DNA of 64,000 nt, taken from Planctomycetota bacterium (lineage in GTDB: Bacteria; Planctomycetota; Phycisphaerae; UBA1845). Location of the stretch: NCBI GenBank assembly GCA_016200265.1, contig JACQFE010000009.1:1-64000 (forward strand), read 5' to 3'. This document shows, piece by piece, positions 1-8,884 of this stretch. The notes below the pieces were generated by a model. It had not been told where the DNA came from, ran no database searches, and was given only the letters and a program-made list of their open reading frames with translations. Every line of letters begins with the position of its first letter. Within the stretch, counting starts at the first letter, position 1. Both the position numbers and the translations under genes were made by a program.

Positions 1-1
1 G

Positions 2-403
2 GATTGGAATGCGGCGTTGGGTACGCAGCCGCTCCGCGTGACAGGCGCGGACATCATGCCTAGTTCCATCTACGAAGTCCGTGAATTCGGGTCGGGCTGC
101 ATGGGACAAGAAGCGATGTGTTGCGCTGTTTCCGCGCCGCTGACTCTCAAAACGCAGCGAATGGGAGATATTGTCGCGCCATTTCAATTACCAATTTTTC
201 CGGCCACACAACCTAACGTATCCGATATCGCCGCGGTGGTAGATAAGTTCAAGGACGTGTACACATCTCCAATCGTCGCATGCTGCGACATGACCCCGCT
301 TGTTCCCGATTTTCGCGTGGATATTACCGACATCGCGTTTGTTGTCGATGGGTTCAGATATGGTGTGATCGGCTACCACTATTTTCCATCGACTTGTCCG
401 TAA
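2..403 (+). CDS. 3' end of a secreted protein with a dockerin-like C-terminus (partial)
   Basis: The frame is open to the left edge, so only the last 133 residues are present and the start lies outside the window. The tail carries two short helix-loop units, VSDIAAVVDKFK and VDITDIAFVVDGFR, and ends in STCP. The same arrangement, with the preceding MPSSIYEV and LTLKTQRMGD blocks, occurs at the C-terminus of the large secreted protein at 26043-28241 (VPSSIYDI, LTLKTARHGD, ISDIAAIVDKFK, VNIGDVGVCVDAFK, TDCP). The two genes are therefore paralogues. By analogy with dockerin domains these units may bind calcium and dock the protein to a surface partner; that role is inference. The N-terminal domain cannot be judged. 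Confidence 0.75.
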   Translation, partial: DWNAALGTQPLRVTGADIMPSSIYEVREFGSGCMGQEAMCCAVSAPLTLKTQRMGDIVAPFQLPIFPATQPNVSDIAAVVDKFKDVYTSPIVACCDMTPLVPDFRVDITDIAFVVDGFRYGVIGYHYFPSTCP

Positions 404-413
404 GATGCGGGGG

Positions 414-506
414 GATTTTCAGGTCAACATCGCCGACGTGGCCGTGACCGTGGATGCCTTCAAGAATCTCCCTTATGAATTCTCCGGGCCTGCAAACTGC
501 CCATAA
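414..506 (+). pseudogene. Orphan remnant of a second dockerin-like C-terminus
   Basis: Eleven bases after the preceding stop, and in another frame, the DNA encodes FQVNIADVAVTVDAFK followed by NLPYEF and a final ANCP before TAA. This matches the very end of the 26043-28241 protein (VNIGDVGVCVDAFK, SLPYV, TDCP) better than it matches the end of the gene just upstream. There is no start codon or ribosome-binding site for it. It looks like the tail left behind when a related gene end was duplicated or recombined in. Both copies share the string GATTTTC at the junction. Confidence 0.6.
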
Positions 507-627
507 TGAAACGCATTCTTTTCAAGCGTTTCACTGCTACCTAAGCGTCACCCCTTTGTTGTGGATGAAGCGGAACTTTGACGTCAGGCACAAGGCCCGA
601 CGCTACAGTTAGGTGCTATGCGCTATT

Positions 628-654
628 TAAGTCGGCTCCTTTAACGTCCGAAAA
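628..654 (+). promoter_or_regulatory. Sigma-28-like flagellar promoter upstream of flagellin
   Basis: The sequence TAAG, 15 bases, then TCCGAAAA resembles the flagellar sigma-28 consensus TAAA-N15-GCCGATAA: 3 of 4 bases match in the -35 element and 6 of 8 in the -10 element, at exactly the canonical spacing. It ends 76 bases before the flagellin ATG, leaving room for a leader. The match was found by eye only. No FliA gene is visible in the window. Confidence 0.5.
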
Positions 655-730
655 CTTCTTAGTCGAGCGCCCGCCAACGGATGGCGAGCGAGGCGAGCTG
701 CGCCGACGTGCCTGCAGTCAAGGATGACGC

Positions 731-2182
731 ATGAGCCGCATCAATTCCAACGTATCCGCCATTCGCGCGATCAATCAACTGGGTCGCAATCAGGCCGATC
801 TCAATTTGCGCCTCGAACGACTCGCGACCGGACTTCGCATCAACCGCGGCGCAGATGATCCGGCAGGTCTGATCGCATCGGAGCGACTCCGTTCTGAAAT
901 GGCGAGCCTCAAGCAAGCAGTTGCCAATTCGACACGAGCCGCGAATGTGGTGATGACCGCGGAAGGGGCCTTGAGCGAAGTTTCGTCGTTGCTCCTCGAC
1001 TTGCAGGGTCTGATCGTCAATTCCGCCAATGAAGCGGGCCTTTCGAAGCAGGAAGTGCAAGCGAATCAACTGCAAATCGACTCAATCCTGACCAGCATCA
1101 ATCGCATCTCCAACACGACGACATTCGCGGGCCGCAAATTGATCGACGGGAGCGAGTCGTATCTGGTTTCCGGCGTGCCCGCGAACGCGGTCGCATCGCT
1201 ATCCATCTATTCGGCGCAGATTCGACGTGATACGCCGTATGACGTGACCGTTCAAGTGACGCAATCCGCGCAGACCGCGCATGTGGCTTTGATCGGCGCG
1301 GGTGGGGGTTCCGGTTCGACGACTTCGGCCACCACGGTGGAGATTCACGGTAACGTCGGCAGTGAATTGCTGAGCTTCGTTTCCGGAACTTCGCTTTCGG
1401 AAATCCGGGCGGCCATCAACAATGTCGCAGCGGCCACGGGTGTTTCGGCGGTAATATCCAGCGTTGCGGTCGGTGTTGGGGCCAGCGCATTGATATTGAA
1501 CAGCACGCAATTCGGATCGAATGCGTTTGTGTCGGTCGAGCCGCTGAGCGGCAATTTCGTTTCCAACAACAACGCGGGCACCACGCTTCGCGCCGCAGGC
1601 CGAGACGTGCATGTTCTGGTCAACGGACAACAGTCATCCGGCGCAGGTCTCCGAGCTGATGTTCACGCGCCGACGCTCGACTTGAGTCTTTTTCTCACGA
1701 AGGATTTTGCACAGACGCTTTCATCGGCCACGTTCACAATCACGGGCGGTGGGACGCTCTATCAGGTTTCTCCCGAAATCAATCCCAATGGCCAGGTCCA
1801 TCTGGGCATGAATTCCGTTTCCACGACCAGCCTTGGGAACTCGGTGGTTGGGTTGCTCTTTTCGTTGCAGTCGGGCTACGGCAATTCGCTCGAAACGGGC
1901 AATTTCGATCATGCCCAGCAGATTGTGAACGAAGCGATTTCGCAAGTGGCATCGTATCGCGGGCGGCTTGGCAGCATCCAAAGGAACGAATTGGAAGTGA
2001 GTATCGCGGTCAACAATGTGGCTTTGGAGAACGTGACCGCCTCGGAATCCTCGATCCGCGACGCGGATTTCGCCGCGGAAACAGCCGCCCTGACCCGCGC
2101 GCAGATTCTGGTCCAATCCACGCAGGCAACGCTGCAAATCGCGAATTCCATCCCCAAACAGGTGCTTGCGCTGCTGCAATAG
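731..2182 (+). CDS. fliC: Flagellin
   Basis: Flagellin is the filament subunit, exported through the flagellar type III apparatus and polymerised under the FliD cap. The 483-residue product begins with the typical D0/D1 heptad region (NSNVSAIRAINQLGRNQ, then LERLATGLRINRGADDPAGL) and ends with the complementary C-terminal helix (SSIRDADFAAETAALTR, QATLQIANSIPKQVLALLQ). Residues about 150-400 form a variable Ser/Thr/Val-rich surface domain. The length is ordinary. The ATG follows an AAGGA-type site by 6-7 bases. fliD lies 241 bases downstream in the same direction, and a sigma-28-like promoter precedes the gene. No other flagellin is in the window. Confidence 0.95.
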   Translation: MSRINSNVSAIRAINQLGRNQADLNLRLERLATGLRINRGADDPAGLIASERLRSEMASLKQAVANSTRAANVVMTAEGALSEVSSLLLDLQGLIVNSANEAGLSKQEVQANQLQIDSILTSINRISNTTTFAGRKLIDGSESYLVSGVPANAVASLSIYSAQIRRDTPYDVTVQVTQSAQTAHVALIGAGGGSGSTTSATTVEIHGNVGSELLSFVSGTSLSEIRAAINNVAAATGVSAVISSVAVGVGASALILNSTQFGSNAFVSVEPLSGNFVSNNNAGTTLRAAGRDVHVLVNGQQSSGAGLRADVHAPTLDLSLFLTKDFAQTLSSATFTITGGGTLYQVSPEINPNGQVHLGMNSVSTTSLGNSVVGLLFSLQSGYGNSLETGNFDHAQQIVNEAISQVASYRGRLGSIQRNELEVSIAVNNVALENVTASESSIRDADFAAETAALTRAQILVQSTQATLQIANSIPKQVLALLQ

Positions 2183-2216
2183 TCAAAACGGCAGTTACAG
2201 GGGCATTCCGACGGAA

Positions 2217-2224
2217 GCCGATAA
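2217..2224 (+). promoter_or_regulatory. Possible sigma-28 -10 element before fliD
   Basis: GCCGATAA is an exact copy of the sigma-28 -10 consensus and lies in the flagellin-fliD gap. No TAAA-like -35 element stands at the expected 15-base spacing, so the assignment rests on one octamer plus its position upstream of a flagellar gene. Confidence 0.25.
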
Positions 2225-2298
2225 TTTATCAGTGGCGGATCGCTGCGCGTACATGTTGGGCGCGGCATTCGTGATGCTGATCGTAGCGAAGCATCTCT

Positions 2299-2374
2299 GC
2301 TAGATCCTTCGTCCCGCGTTGCGGGACTCAGGATGACGGGGAGTGTTTCGGCGACATCAGAATGACAAGTAGCC
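2299..2374. repeat. Dispersed TTCG...ATGAC-type intergenic repeat
   Basis: The stretch TCCTTCGTCCCGCG, a short inverted GTCCCGC/GCGGGAC core, CTCAGGATGACGG and a second CAGAATGAC resembles a second copy at 33070-33105 (GATTCTTCGCGACG, CTCAGAATGACGA). Both lie between genes. The similarity is short and was judged by eye. Confidence 0.35.
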
Positions 2375-2423
2375 GAGTCGAGTTCAACCATAGTCGAATC
2401 ACAATCCAGAGGATGTATTACCT

Positions 2424-5400
2424 ATGAGTGGAATTTCCAGCGGCGTCGGATTGATCTCCGGCATCAACACTTCGCAGCTTATTGACCAGCTCATCGCCAT
2501 TGAAGCGAGGCCCGTCACCTTTCTTCAAAACAGAGTGAAAACGCTCGATACGCAACGAACCGCGTATGCGCAGATTTCGGCCACACTGCTCGCCTTGAAA
2601 AATGCGACATTGAGCTTCAAGAAATCCACTTTTTTTCAACAATTTGCGGCCAACAGCTCGAATCCGAGTTCGGTGACCGCGACAGCGGATTCCGGTGCCC
2701 AGCTTGGCACGACGTCCCTGCGAGTCCTTTCGCTCGTGTCGAACCATGTACTTCTCAGCCGAGGATTTGCGGATGCGGACCACACGCCGATAGGCCTGGG
2801 CACGATCTCCGTCGAATCGGCACAGGGCAAAGTGGATCACTCGACGGAACTGGCCGCCCTGAATGGTGGTCGCGGCGTGAAACGAGGCAACATCACGATT
2901 GCTGATCGGAGCGGGGCGACGGCGACCGTCGATCTGACGAAAGCATTCACCGTCGATGACGTTCTTGAGGCCATCAATTCGAACACACAGGTCCACGTTC
3001 ATGCAAGTGTGACAGGATTGGCATCGAACGGCGCGACCGGCGATCGCATCGTGATTGAAGATCAAAGCGGCGGCAGCGGGAATCTGGTCATCGGCGACGT
3101 TGCCAGCGGCACGACGGCTCAGGACCTCGGAATTGTCGCGAACGCCGCGTCATCGCGTGTGGATGGTCGCGGACTTCTTTTCCTAGGAAATGGTACTTCG
3201 CTTGCATCCTTGAACGACGGTAACGGCGTCGATCGATTCGCACAGGGTGCGACCGCGCCCGATCTTCAATTCACGACAACGAGCGGGAATTTCAACGTCT
3301 CGTTCACTGACGTTCTCAGCCTAGACACGAATTTGCAGGCTTTGAACGGGGGCAACGGCGTGCGCCTCGGCACGGTCCGCATCACCGATCGCACGGGGGC
3401 TTCAAAAGACGTGGATTTATCCAATGCGAAAACCGTTCGCGATGTTCGCGACGCAATCAACGCTTCCGGACTCAACGTCAGCGCCACGACGGTCAACTCA
3501 TTTTTCTTTGTGACGGATACGACGACAGTTGATCCGAATCTCCCCGCGGATCAAAAGAAGCAGTTGAAGATCGAAGATGTCACCGGCCACACCGCCGCGG
3601 ACCTGGGATTGAAACAGACGAGCGCCGGCGACTCGATTCGTGGCAACGATGTGTACAGGGTCAGCACCGTGGGTGATGTCCTCCGAGCGATCAATTTCGC
3701 GCCCGGAAACAACGGATTGGTTCAAGCGTCAATCTCCTCGGACGGCAGGGGAATCACTTTGCAGGCGCTGAATGCGGGAGACTCAGTCACGGTGACGGCG
3801 GGTGTGGGGACGAACGGCGGGCCTTCGCAGGCGGCGGCTGATCTGGGGCTGCTTAATGCAACTTTTACCGGCGGCCAGTCGTTTGCATCGCGGCCGCTGA
3901 TCAGCGGTCTGAATACGACCGATCTTCGTTCCCTTAACGGAGGCAAAGGAGTATCGCCCGGTGTGGTTTCATTCACCGACAGCCAGGGCAATCTGTCAAC
4001 GATTGACTTCTCGTCCGTACGGACCTTGCAGGATGTCATCGACACCATCAACACCAATCCGGACACGCTGTTGCGGGCCTCGGTCAATGCCACGGGAAAT
4101 GGATTTCAAATTCAGGATTCTACGGAGGGCACGAATCCGATCGTGATTTCCGACGTGAGCGGTACATTTGCAGCCGATCTGCACATCGCCGGCAGCCACG
4201 ATGTAAACGGTGGGGCGGTCGTCAACAGCGGAAATCTTCAGCGACAGTACGTTTCGCGAGCGACGCTGCTTTCGAGCCTGAACGGAGGCGACGGCGTACA
4301 AGCGGGATCATTCCAGATCCACGACTCGAATGGCGGCGTGGTCAACGTCGATCTTTCAGGAAACTTGAAGACCATTGGGCAGGTCGTCGATGCCATCAAT
4401 CTCTCCGCCCCCGCGACGATTCGTGCACAGATCAACGACACGGGTGACGGTATTTCGATTGTCGATTCTTCCGGCGGTCCGCAAACGATTTCGATTACAG
4501 ACAATGACGGAAGCTCGACGGCAGGGGATTTGCGACTTCTGGGGAGCTCCAAGCCCGGTCAGAATTTTATTGACGGGTCATTCGAGACGCGAATCAGCGT
4601 GGACGCCGGCGATTCGCTGAGCGATGTGGTTACCAAGCTGAATGCAGCCGGCGGCGGATTCACCGCAAACGTGGTCAACGACGGCAGCGGGGCGAATTCC
4701 TATAGTCTTCTCTTGACATCCACCGTGTCCGGTCGGCGTGGGGAGCTTGTCGTTGACGGCGGCAGCATCGATCTCGGCGTCAGTACGCTCACAAGGCCAC
4801 AGGACGCCCTAATATCACTTGGTCAAAGCGGCGGCGGATCAGTTTTGATATCGAGTAATAGTAATCAGCTGAAGAACGTCATTCCCGGCATCACTCTCAA
4901 TCTCTTAACCACCAGCGATCATGATGTCACCGTGACAACCAGTCAGGACGCCGAACCGATTGTCGAGGCCATGAAATCCTTCATCGAAAAATATAACGGC
5001 GTGCAAAGTGCGATCATCGACGACACGAAGTTTGATTCGAAAACAAAGACGGCCGGACCACTGCTTGGAGACAACACCGTCACGACGGTCCGCGAACGAC
5101 TCCAAAGCGCCATTACGCAGTCATTTTCAGGCGCCTCGAACCAACTCTCCCGAATGTTCGCCGTCGGTTTGTCGATTGGTTCTGACAATCGGCTGACGCT
5201 CAATGAAGACAAATTCCGAGCCGCACTCCAGAATTCACCCGGCGCCGTTGCTGACCTCTTTGCCACCCTTGACAAGGGCTTCGGGTCCGTCGTTGACAAA
5301 ACGATCTCCGGATTGACCGATGCCGGCACCGGCGTCATCGCCCGCCAGGACAAGTTGCTCACCGATCAAGAGCAGATTCTGAACGATCGAATCACCAGTA

Positions 5401-5534
5401 TGAATGCGTTGCTGGACGCCAAGCGGCTGCGCTTGCAGGCCCAGTTCTCCGGCCTGGAAACAACCTTATCGGCGCTCCAGGGTCAGCAGAATTCCCTTTC
5501 CAGCCTGGCCCAGCTCGCCGCATCAGGGAAGTAA
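2424..5534 (+). CDS. fliD: Flagellar filament cap protein FliD (HAP2), enlarged
   Basis: FliD caps the growing filament and folds incoming flagellin. The N-terminus (SGVGLISGINTSQLIDQLI, then EARPVTFLQNRVKTL) is the FliD_N signature. The C-terminus (ALISLGQSGGGSVLISS onward, to the coiled coil RLQAQFSGLETTLSALQGQQ near residues 1000-1025) is FliD_C. At 1036 residues it is well above the usual 450-700. The excess is internal: four units beginning LNGGRGVKRG, LNGGNGVRLG, LNGGKGVSPG and LNGGDGVQAG, near residues 146, 308, 504 and 619, each followed by a DVxDAIN-type helix (flagellin-IN-like repeats). A decayed fifth copy, LNDGNGVDRF, sits near 262. It follows flagellin in the same direction. Confidence 0.93.
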   Translation: MSGISSGVGLISGINTSQLIDQLIAIEARPVTFLQNRVKTLDTQRTAYAQISATLLALKNATLSFKKSTFFQQFAANSSNPSSVTATADSGAQLGTTSLRVLSLVSNHVLLSRGFADADHTPIGLGTISVESAQGKVDHSTELAALNGGRGVKRGNITIADRSGATATVDLTKAFTVDDVLEAINSNTQVHVHASVTGLASNGATGDRIVIEDQSGGSGNLVIGDVASGTTAQDLGIVANAASSRVDGRGLLFLGNGTSLASLNDGNGVDRFAQGATAPDLQFTTTSGNFNVSFTDVLSLDTNLQALNGGNGVRLGTVRITDRTGASKDVDLSNAKTVRDVRDAINASGLNVSATTVNSFFFVTDTTTVDPNLPADQKKQLKIEDVTGHTAADLGLKQTSAGDSIRGNDVYRVSTVGDVLRAINFAPGNNGLVQASISSDGRGITLQALNAGDSVTVTAGVGTNGGPSQAAADLGLLNATFTGGQSFASRPLISGLNTTDLRSLNGGKGVSPGVVSFTDSQGNLSTIDFSSVRTLQDVIDTINTNPDTLLRASVNATGNGFQIQDSTEGTNPIVISDVSGTFAADLHIAGSHDVNGGAVVNSGNLQRQYVSRATLLSSLNGGDGVQAGSFQIHDSNGGVVNVDLSGNLKTIGQVVDAINLSAPATIRAQINDTGDGISIVDSSGGPQTISITDNDGSSTAGDLRLLGSSKPGQNFIDGSFETRISVDAGDSLSDVVTKLNAAGGGFTANVVNDGSGANSYSLLLTSTVSGRRGELVVDGGSIDLGVSTLTRPQDALISLGQSGGGSVLISSNSNQLKNVIPGITLNLLTTSDHDVTVTTSQDAEPIVEAMKSFIEKYNGVQSAIIDDTKFDSKTKTAGPLLGDNTVTTVRERLQSAITQSFSGASNQLSRMFAVGLSIGSDNRLTLNEDKFRAALQNSPGAVADLFATLDKGFGSVVDKTISGLTDAGTGVIARQDKLLTDQEQILNDRITSMNALLDAKRLRLQAQFSGLETTLSALQGQQNSLSSLAQLAASGK

Positions 5535-5778
5535 CGCACAATCATCAGCTATCGTTGACGGGCGAGCTTTCCGAACCCTGATATAAATGTAACCTATTCT
5601 AAATAAATGCTTTACGTATCCAATAATCACTTTTCAAGCGCTTCAACCCAACTGTTCCAATCAAGAGTATGGATCTATTTTGAAAAAGATTCTCAAATTC
5701 GCACATTCTTGTTGAATTATAAGACAGAGTTCATTACAGTTGCAAAAGTTAGTTGGCACTCATTTGGGAGAGGGAATC

Positions 5779-7788
5779 ATGCGCACGACCTACCAGATTC
5801 GCGGCAATGGCCATATGTACCGCACTTTTGCTCGAACGGCGCTTTGCTGCGCGCCGGCTTTCGCTGCCATCGTTGTGGTTGGGAATTCCAATTCAGCAAT
5901 TGCCCAAACATGCCATTACCCGGCACCAACCTGTCCGACGACATGCTCGCCGGGAGGTTGCTCGAACGTGTGCGATCCGAAACTTGGACACGGGGAGGGT
6001 GCGACGGCGTCGTGCCAGGGTCGGTGCGTGGGCGAGACGCTTTCATGTAACTCCACTTCGGCATACGTGGATATGCTGGGAGATGCGATTCGCCTTGAAG
6101 AAGCGTTTGACACAGTTCATGGAAACGTCCGCGTTCCCGCTGTCGGCAACCTTCCCATCATTCGAGTTCTCGGCAATGCCGTGTGTACAAACAGCGGCGG
6201 GGCGTGCAATCCGGCGACAGGGGCCAATTGCGTGTTCCCATGTCTCGTGGGTCAGGGTGGCTCGACTGCGGGTGATCCGTCCATTGGTTTGACGCTGCCC
6301 GGTATTGCCACCAATGGAAGCGTTCGAGTCACAGACAACCAATATGTGATTCTGCCGAGTGATGTGGGAAATCTCGGTAATCAGTTCACCTTCGTTGGAA
6401 CCGACCTCTGTACGAGCTGTTGCTCAAACTGCCCGCAAACATGCGATACGGCCACGGCGAGTTCGAACACAATCGTCCCGAACTGCAACGATCAGGACGG
6501 ATGCACGATTGATTGCTGTTCGGCTGGCGTATGCTCGCATCCTAGCGACTGCATTGGGGCTCAAAGCTGTCGCGGGACAGACGGTCAAATTACAAATGTG
6601 CCGCCGATTAGTTGCGACGACGGAAACGTATGTACATCGGACACGTGCGTTAATGATGCGGATCCCGCGACTGCATGTTGTGCAAACACGCCGATCCAAT
6701 GTCCGGCGCAGCCGTGCGAGTTTAACACCGGTTGTGATCCGGTTTTGGGCTGTCAATACGTGTTCGATTGCCGCCAACCCGGTCCGAACTGTTGTCCGGA
6801 CGATGGGAATCCGTGTACACACGAGTTTTGTAACCAGGCAAACGGCACTTGTGGCGAGACTCCTGATTGCACAATACCGGCCGATTGCAACGATGGGCTG
6901 AACTGCACGGTCGAGTCGTGCGTGAATTCCTGCTGCGAGCACGCGGGTTTGTGCGCACCTGGAATCGTTTGCTGTGCGGATGGCGCATCCTGCGATGACA
7001 ACAACGCATGCACGGATGACGTATGTTCGAATGGATGTTGTGCCCACACTCCCCATGCATGTCCGGCCATCGCGTGCAAGCAAAATACCGGTTGCGATCC
7101 GATTTCCGGCTGTCTTTATGTAGACGATTGCCGTACCGGATCGCTGGGTGCCTGTTGTCCGGACGACGGCAACGCCTGCACACATGAGACCTGCGATGCG
7201 TCCACTGGCTTGTGCGGTTTCACACCTGATTGCGTGACATCTTCCGATTGTCCGCACGATGCATGCACAACCGCGACATGTACGAACAGTTGCTGCGGAA
7301 CCACGCCGAACAGTTGCCCGCCGATTCCCTGCAAGCGGAATACTGGTTGCGATCCGACCGCTGGTTGTATATACGTCGATGACTGCCGCACTGGCGCGCT
7401 GGGCAGTTGCTGTCCGGACGATGGTAATCAGTGTACGCACGAGAGTTGCGATCAAGCGACGGGTGCCTGTGGCGCCACGCGCGATTGCTCAACCGCCGGC
7501 GATTGCGACGACGGGCTCCATTGCACGATTGACTCTTGCTCGAATTCATGCTGCAACCACCTGCCGCTGTGTTCGCAGGGCGTCGTGTGCTGCGCCGACG
7601 GGGTTTCGTGCGATGACGGGGACGACTGCACAGTAGACTCTTGCGTTGGCGGTTGTTGTGCGCACGTTCCCGACCCATCATGCGTCCCACACATTCCGAC
7701 GGTATCGCAGTGGGGTCTGGTCGTGCTCAGCCTTCTGCTGATGACGGGCCTGAAGCTTCGATTTGGCCGCCGTGAAGCAAAGGCCTAA
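5779..7788 (+). CDS. Secreted cysteine-rich repeat protein with IPTL-CTERM tail
   Basis: The 669-residue product has an N-terminal signal-like segment (ARTALCCAPAFAAIVVVG, ending near SAIAQ). The long body is dominated by paired cysteines: repeats of the types CCPDDGNPCTHEFC, NTGCDPVLGCQYV, DDCRTGALGSCC and CTVESCVNSCC recur from about residue 280 to 635. The C-terminus has HIPTVSQWG, a hydrophobic helix and a basic end (RFGRREAKA). This tripartite layout is the IPTL-CTERM sorting signal, which in other bacteria is processed by exosortase XrtH. No exosortase is visible here. ATG 5779 is chosen over upstream in-frame codons because GGGAGAGGGA precedes it. The function of the body is unknown; the cysteines suggest a disulfide-stabilised surface or matrix protein. 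Confidence 0.75.
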   Translation: MRTTYQIRGNGHMYRTFARTALCCAPAFAAIVVVGNSNSAIAQTCHYPAPTCPTTCSPGGCSNVCDPKLGHGEGATASCQGRCVGETLSCNSTSAYVDMLGDAIRLEEAFDTVHGNVRVPAVGNLPIIRVLGNAVCTNSGGACNPATGANCVFPCLVGQGGSTAGDPSIGLTLPGIATNGSVRVTDNQYVILPSDVGNLGNQFTFVGTDLCTSCCSNCPQTCDTATASSNTIVPNCNDQDGCTIDCCSAGVCSHPSDCIGAQSCRGTDGQITNVPPISCDDGNVCTSDTCVNDADPATACCANTPIQCPAQPCEFNTGCDPVLGCQYVFDCRQPGPNCCPDDGNPCTHEFCNQANGTCGETPDCTIPADCNDGLNCTVESCVNSCCEHAGLCAPGIVCCADGASCDDNNACTDDVCSNGCCAHTPHACPAIACKQNTGCDPISGCLYVDDCRTGSLGACCPDDGNACTHETCDASTGLCGFTPDCVTSSDCPHDACTTATCTNSCCGTTPNSCPPIPCKRNTGCDPTAGCIYVDDCRTGALGSCCPDDGNQCTHESCDQATGACGATRDCSTAGDCDDGLHCTIDSCSNSCCNHLPLCSQGVVCCADGVSCDDGDDCTVDSCVGGCCAHVPDPSCVPHIPTVSQWGLVVLSLLLMTGLKLRFGRREAKA

Positions 7789-7860
7789 CACGGCATCGTC
7801 GTAACCCAATTGACGACTTTCGCTCGCATTGTTCGCTGATCCGTGCCACAATCGACGGGC

Positions 7861-8841
7861 ATGGGTGAAACGGAACAAGCAATCGTAATTACCAGTTGCG
7901 GCTGGGTTACGCCGCTGGGCGCCGGCGATCTTCGTCGTATGTGCTCGCGGTATGCCGAACATTCGCGGGAATTCAATTCTCAATCCATTGAACAGCGGAT
8001 TCCCGAAGCGGTCCTTCAAGCATCCGCCGAAATTCCGCTGGAGTGCGCGAAAGAGGAACTCGTTCATGTAGCGGCCTGCGCTCTGCAACTTGCATCAAAG
8101 GGCGCGAGGATTGAGGAATCGCCGCTCGCTCGCGAGCGCATCGGAATGGTGTTGGGCTGCACGCTGGCCGGCATCGGCGGGATGATTGACTTCGCGGACG
8201 ACGTACGATCGCAGTCCGCTCGATTCGTCAGCCCACTTCGATTTCCACAAACTGTCGGCAATTACCTGTGCGGTGCACTCGCAAGGAGTTTCAGTCTTCG
8301 CGGCCCGAACCTCACGCTTGCGACACTCGGCCCATCCTGCGGACTCGCCGCACTGGCTGAAGCAATTTCCATTCTTGATTCCGAGGGCGCGGACCTCGTC
8401 TTCGCTGGAGGAGTGAATTGCGTTCCGCGCTCGCTGGTTGAAAGCACCGAGTCGGCTGCACCAAATTCAATTGTTGGCGCCTTTCTGTTCGCACTTGAAC
8501 GAGAAGATTGCGCAAGATTGAGGGGTGCCGAAATTCTGGCCCGCGTCACACGGGAACGCCTGGTCGATCATCCAGCACATGCGGAGATCAAATCGGTTTC
8601 GGGCGTACCGCAACCCGGTGCGATTCATGTCGAACATTGGGTCGGTTCTTGTGGTGCAGCCCTTGGTGCTGCGGCCGTAGCGGCTGGACTTGCCGCGCTC
8701 AAGGGATTGAAGGTTCCAATTCACGACCCCGGCGCGCCGACTGAGACTCAGTTAGCCCGCGTTACCCCGCTGCCGGCACACGTCTCAGTGACCGGGGATA
8801 CGAATTCTGTACTCAAATTGTTGGTCATGACAACCATTTGA
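7861..8841 (+). CDS. Degenerate beta-ketoacyl-synthase-like protein
   Basis: The fold is recognisable from ITSCGWVTPLGAG (compare VTGMGAVTPFGVG in FabF), RIGMVLGCTLAGIGGM, the NYLCGALARSFSLRGPNLT block and EGADLVFAGGVNCV. At 326 residues it is about 90 shorter than FabF. The nucleophile region reads TLGPSCGLAALAEA; aligned on the GL pair, proline replaces the catalytic cysteine and a cysteine sits two positions later. The NAHGTSTPLGD motif is absent, and the KSAIGHSLGASG region has become HWVGSCGAALGAA, losing its histidine. It may be a non-condensing partner, like a chain-length factor, or a decarboxylase-like remnant. It lies upstream of rpmF-plsX-fabHDG in the same direction. GTG 7843 is an alternative start. 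Confidence 0.65.
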   Translation: MGETEQAIVITSCGWVTPLGAGDLRRMCSRYAEHSREFNSQSIEQRIPEAVLQASAEIPLECAKEELVHVAACALQLASKGARIEESPLARERIGMVLGCTLAGIGGMIDFADDVRSQSARFVSPLRFPQTVGNYLCGALARSFSLRGPNLTLATLGPSCGLAALAEAISILDSEGADLVFAGGVNCVPRSLVESTESAAPNSIVGAFLFALEREDCARLRGAEILARVTRERLVDHPAHAEIKSVSGVPQPGAIHVEHWVGSCGAALGAAAVAAGLAALKGLKVPIHDPGAPTETQLARVTPLPAHVSVTGDTNSVLKLLVMTTI

Positions 8842-8884
8842 AGCCGTAGTGTTATGATGACTGGCATCGCTTGACAGGACTGCC

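Noticed and set aside
6424..7455. 343-codon minus-strand open frame
   Set aside because: It is antisense to the cysteine-rich gene; its Arg/Ile/Thr-rich translation is a by-product of the repeated TGC codons.
5779..7788. CRISPR or tandem DNA repeat array suggested by periodic TGC-rich motifs
   Set aside because: The periodicity is at protein level with variable spacing and diverged DNA; there are no conserved repeats with unique spacers.
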